A stretch of 8,196 nt of DNA from Thermoplasmatota archaeon (GTDB lineage: Bacteria; Pseudomonadota; Gammaproteobacteria; Burkholderiales; Thiobacillaceae), in contig JAMCVR010000170.1 in NCBI GenBank assembly GCA_023475455.1, positions 1 to 8,196 of the forward strand, given 5' to 3'. Shown here piece after piece: positions 7,154-8,196 of this stretch (position 1 is the stretch's first letter; each line of letters opens with the position of its first letter). The translations under genes were made by a program, and so were the position numbers. The notes under the pieces were generated by a model, which had not been told where the DNA came from, did no database searches, and saw only the letters and a list, made by a program, of their open reading frames with translations.

Positions 7154-7390
7154 ATGGCTCGCGTATGTGTCGTGACGGGCAAGAAGCCCATGGTCGGGAA
7201 CAACGTTTCCCACGCCAACAATAAAACCAAGCGTCGTTTCCTGCCCAACCTGCAATACCGCCGGTTCTGGGTCGAGAGCGAGAACCGCTGGGTTCGTCTG
7301 CGTTTGTCCAATGCTGCCCTTCGCACCATCGACAAGAACGGCATCGAGTCCGTTCTGGCCGAGCTGCGCGCCAGTGGCGTTGCCGTGTAA
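7154..7390 (+). CDS. rpmB: 50S ribosomal protein L28
   Basis: L28 is a small basic protein of the large ribosomal subunit. The 78-residue product starts [20 protein letters not shown] and continues with the conserved basic stretch [13 protein letters not shown] and [16 protein letters not shown], the standard length and order for proteobacterial L28. It has a single cysteine and lacks the paired CxxC zinc ligands found in zinc-binding L28 forms. GGAG at 7143-7146 serves as the ribosome binding site before ATG 7154. rpmG begins 11 bases after the stop, so the two are one transcription unit ending at the palindrome at 7581. Expression is probably driven by the promoter at 7057-7086 and may involve the leader repeats. 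Confidence 0.98.
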   Translation: MARVCVVTGKKPMVGNNVSHANNKTKRRFLPNLQYRRFWVESENRWVRLRLSNAALRTIDKNGIESVLAELRASGVAV

Positions 7391-7401
7391 GGAGAACCAT
7401 C

Positions 7402-7569
7402 ATGGCTAAAGGCGGACGCGAAAAGATCAAGCTGGAGTCCACTGCGGGCACCGGCCACTTCTACACCACCACCAAGAACAAGAAAACCATGCCCGAGAAA
7501 ATGGAGATCAGCAAGTTCGATCCCAAGGCTCGCAAGCATGTAATGTACAAGGAAACCAAGCTGAAGTAA
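7402..7569 (+). CDS. rpmG: 50S ribosomal protein L33
   Basis: L33 is a 55-residue protein of the large subunit near the tRNA exit site. The sequence runs [20 protein letters not shown], then [20 protein letters not shown] and [14 protein letters not shown], typical of betaproteobacterial L33. It has no cysteines, so it is the zinc-independent form. Pairing with the Cys-poor L28 is expected, since zinc-free paralogues usually go together, but here this is the normal proteobacterial form and not evidence of zinc starvation control. AAGGAG sits seven bases before the ATG at 7402, a near-perfect ribosome binding site. It is the second gene of the rpmB-rpmG unit. Confidence 0.98.
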   Translation: MAKGGREKIKLESTAGTGHFYTTTKNKKTMPEKMEISKFDPKARKHVMYKETKLK

Positions 7570-7580
7570 TTCAGTCGGCT

Positions 7581-7622
7581 GCCCAACAAAAAACCCGCCG
7601 ATCGGCGGGTTTTTTGTTGGGC
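7581..7622. terminator. Bidirectional intrinsic terminator (42-bp perfect palindrome)
   Basis: The two 21-base arms are perfectly complementary, with centre GCCGATCGGC. AAAAAA precedes the GC stem and TTTTTT follows it, so either strand yields a GC-rich hairpin followed by a U-run. It starts 12 bases after the rpmG stop. It terminates rpmB-rpmG on the plus strand and can stop minus-strand transcripts coming from the desaturase gene. Confidence 0.93.
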
Positions 7623-7653
7623 ATTGGCCGGGAAGAGAACCGCCCCCTGCCGC

Positions 7654-7673
7654 GGACGGCCCTTGGGCCGTCC
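7654..7673. other. GC hairpin just after the desaturase stop
   Basis: GGACGGCCC and GGGCCGTCC form a perfect 9-bp stem with a TT loop (AA on the minus strand). It lies 6 bases past the desaturase stop codon and is not followed by a U-run on either strand. It may protect the 3' end of the mRNA or help the larger palindrome at 7581-7622 terminate the minus-strand transcript. Confidence 0.5.
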
Positions 7674-7679
7674 CGCCTG

Positions 7680-8195
7680 TCAGGCGTAGCTGCGCAGGCG
7701 GACCGAGAATTCCCTCAACGAGTGGATGCCGCTTTCCTCGGCGCGTTTGCACCAGGCTTGCAGCTGGTCGAGCAATTGCTCGCGGCTGGCGGTGGAGCGC
7801 CCCCAGATGGCCGCCAGTTCCTGCCGCATGCGATAGACCGTCTGCAGGCGCTCGCTCTTGCCCAAAAGGGTGTCGAGTTCGGCCTTGTCGGACGCGGCGA
7901 GCTCGGCGGGCTCCTTGTGCAGCCAGCGGCGGAAGCTGTCGAAGTTCCAGTTCTGCGGCAGGCTCGCGCTCGCCTTCAGCTTGGCGATTTCGGCTGCGCT
8001 GTCCGCGCGCACGCTCTTCACGAAGCGCGTCATCACGTCGTAGCGATGGGTGATGACGGCCTGCAGGGTGTCGAGGTCGCACAGCGGCTTGGCCGGCTGC
8101 CATTTCACCGTCGGCGCCACCTTGCGGATGGTGGCCAGCCCGACGTAGGACATCAGCTTGATGTAGAGCCAGCCGATATCGAACTCGTACCACTT
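7680..8195 (-). CDS. Fatty acid (acyl-CoA type) desaturase, C-terminal part
   Basis: The frame enters from the right edge and gives 171 residues. The opening KWYEFDIGWLYIKLMSYVGL and the following KVAPTVKW match the end of the membrane di-iron desaturase core of stearoyl-CoA/Ole1-like enzymes, which introduce a double bond into acyl chains in the inner membrane. The three histidine boxes lie outside the window, so activity cannot be judged. About 140 residues follow (CDLDTLQAVITHRYDVMTRF to SLREFSVRLRSYA), a charged tail that, as I recall, is typical of this family in Beta- and Gammaproteobacteria. The internal ATG at 8153 is not the start, because coding similarity continues upstream of it. 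The gene converges on rpmG and ends before the shared palindromic terminator. Confidence 0.88.
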   Translation of the reverse strand, partial: KWYEFDIGWLYIKLMSYVGLATIRKVAPTVKWQPAKPLCDLDTLQAVITHRYDVMTRFVKSVRADSAAEIAKLKASASLPQNWNFDSFRRWLHKEPAELAASDKAELDTLLGKSERLQTVYRMRQELAAIWGRSTASREQLLDQLQAWCKRAEESGIHSLREFSVRLRSYA

Positions 8196-8196
8196 G

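Noticed and set aside
1..8196. CRISPR array, tRNA or rRNA genes, defence system
   Set aside because: No spaced repeat array, no cloverleaf or ribosomal RNA sequence, and no nuclease or toxin-like genes were seen on either strand.

Overview
The window is GC-rich bacterial chromosome. The gene set, the spacing and the protein sequences (coaBC-dut divergent from radC-rpmB-rpmG, a Cys-free L33, a stearoyl-CoA-desaturase-like enzyme) point to a betaproteobacterium, perhaps near the Thiobacillus/Nitrosomonadales group. This assignment comes from remembered family resemblance, not from a search.

Left edge (1-487): a scrambled stretch. About 100 bases with coding character in one frame come first. 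They are followed in another frame by the C-terminal half of a rubredoxin, which runs without a stop into the C-terminal third of dihydroorotase (PyrC). As I recall it, many betaproteobacteria carry rubredoxin-yqgE-yqgF-pyrR-pyrB-pyrC in this order, so the junction looks like a deletion of that block or an assembly chimera. An apparently intact apolipoprotein N-acyltransferase gene (lnt, 505-2025) follows.

Middle (2009-4663, minus strand): a membrane-anchored diguanylate cyclase gene whose 5' part lies in a 1030-bp direct tandem duplication (2466-4528), with a 3-base microhomology at the ends. I found no mismatch between the copies by eye. The downstream copy keeps the whole gene (2009-3451). 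The upstream copy (start at 4481) keeps the sensor half and the best promoter candidate, then runs out of frame before its GGDEF domain. The duplication therefore separates the promoter from the intact enzyme.

Right half: dut and coaBC form a minus-strand pair (order coaBC then dut) for dUTP removal and coenzyme A synthesis. radC, rpmB (L28) and rpmG (L33) run divergently on the plus strand. rpmB-rpmG have a good extended -10 promoter and a leader with three regularly spaced GTTAACCC repeats. They end at a perfect 42-bp palindrome that can terminate transcription from both sides. The 3' part of a fatty acid desaturase gene enters from the right edge on the minus strand.

Most of the window is ordinary housekeeping sequence, and I see no new defence, mobile or biosynthetic system. 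The points worth checking are the two rearrangements (rubredoxin::pyrC and the cyclase duplication), which may be real structural variation or assembly errors, and the repeats in the rpmB leader.
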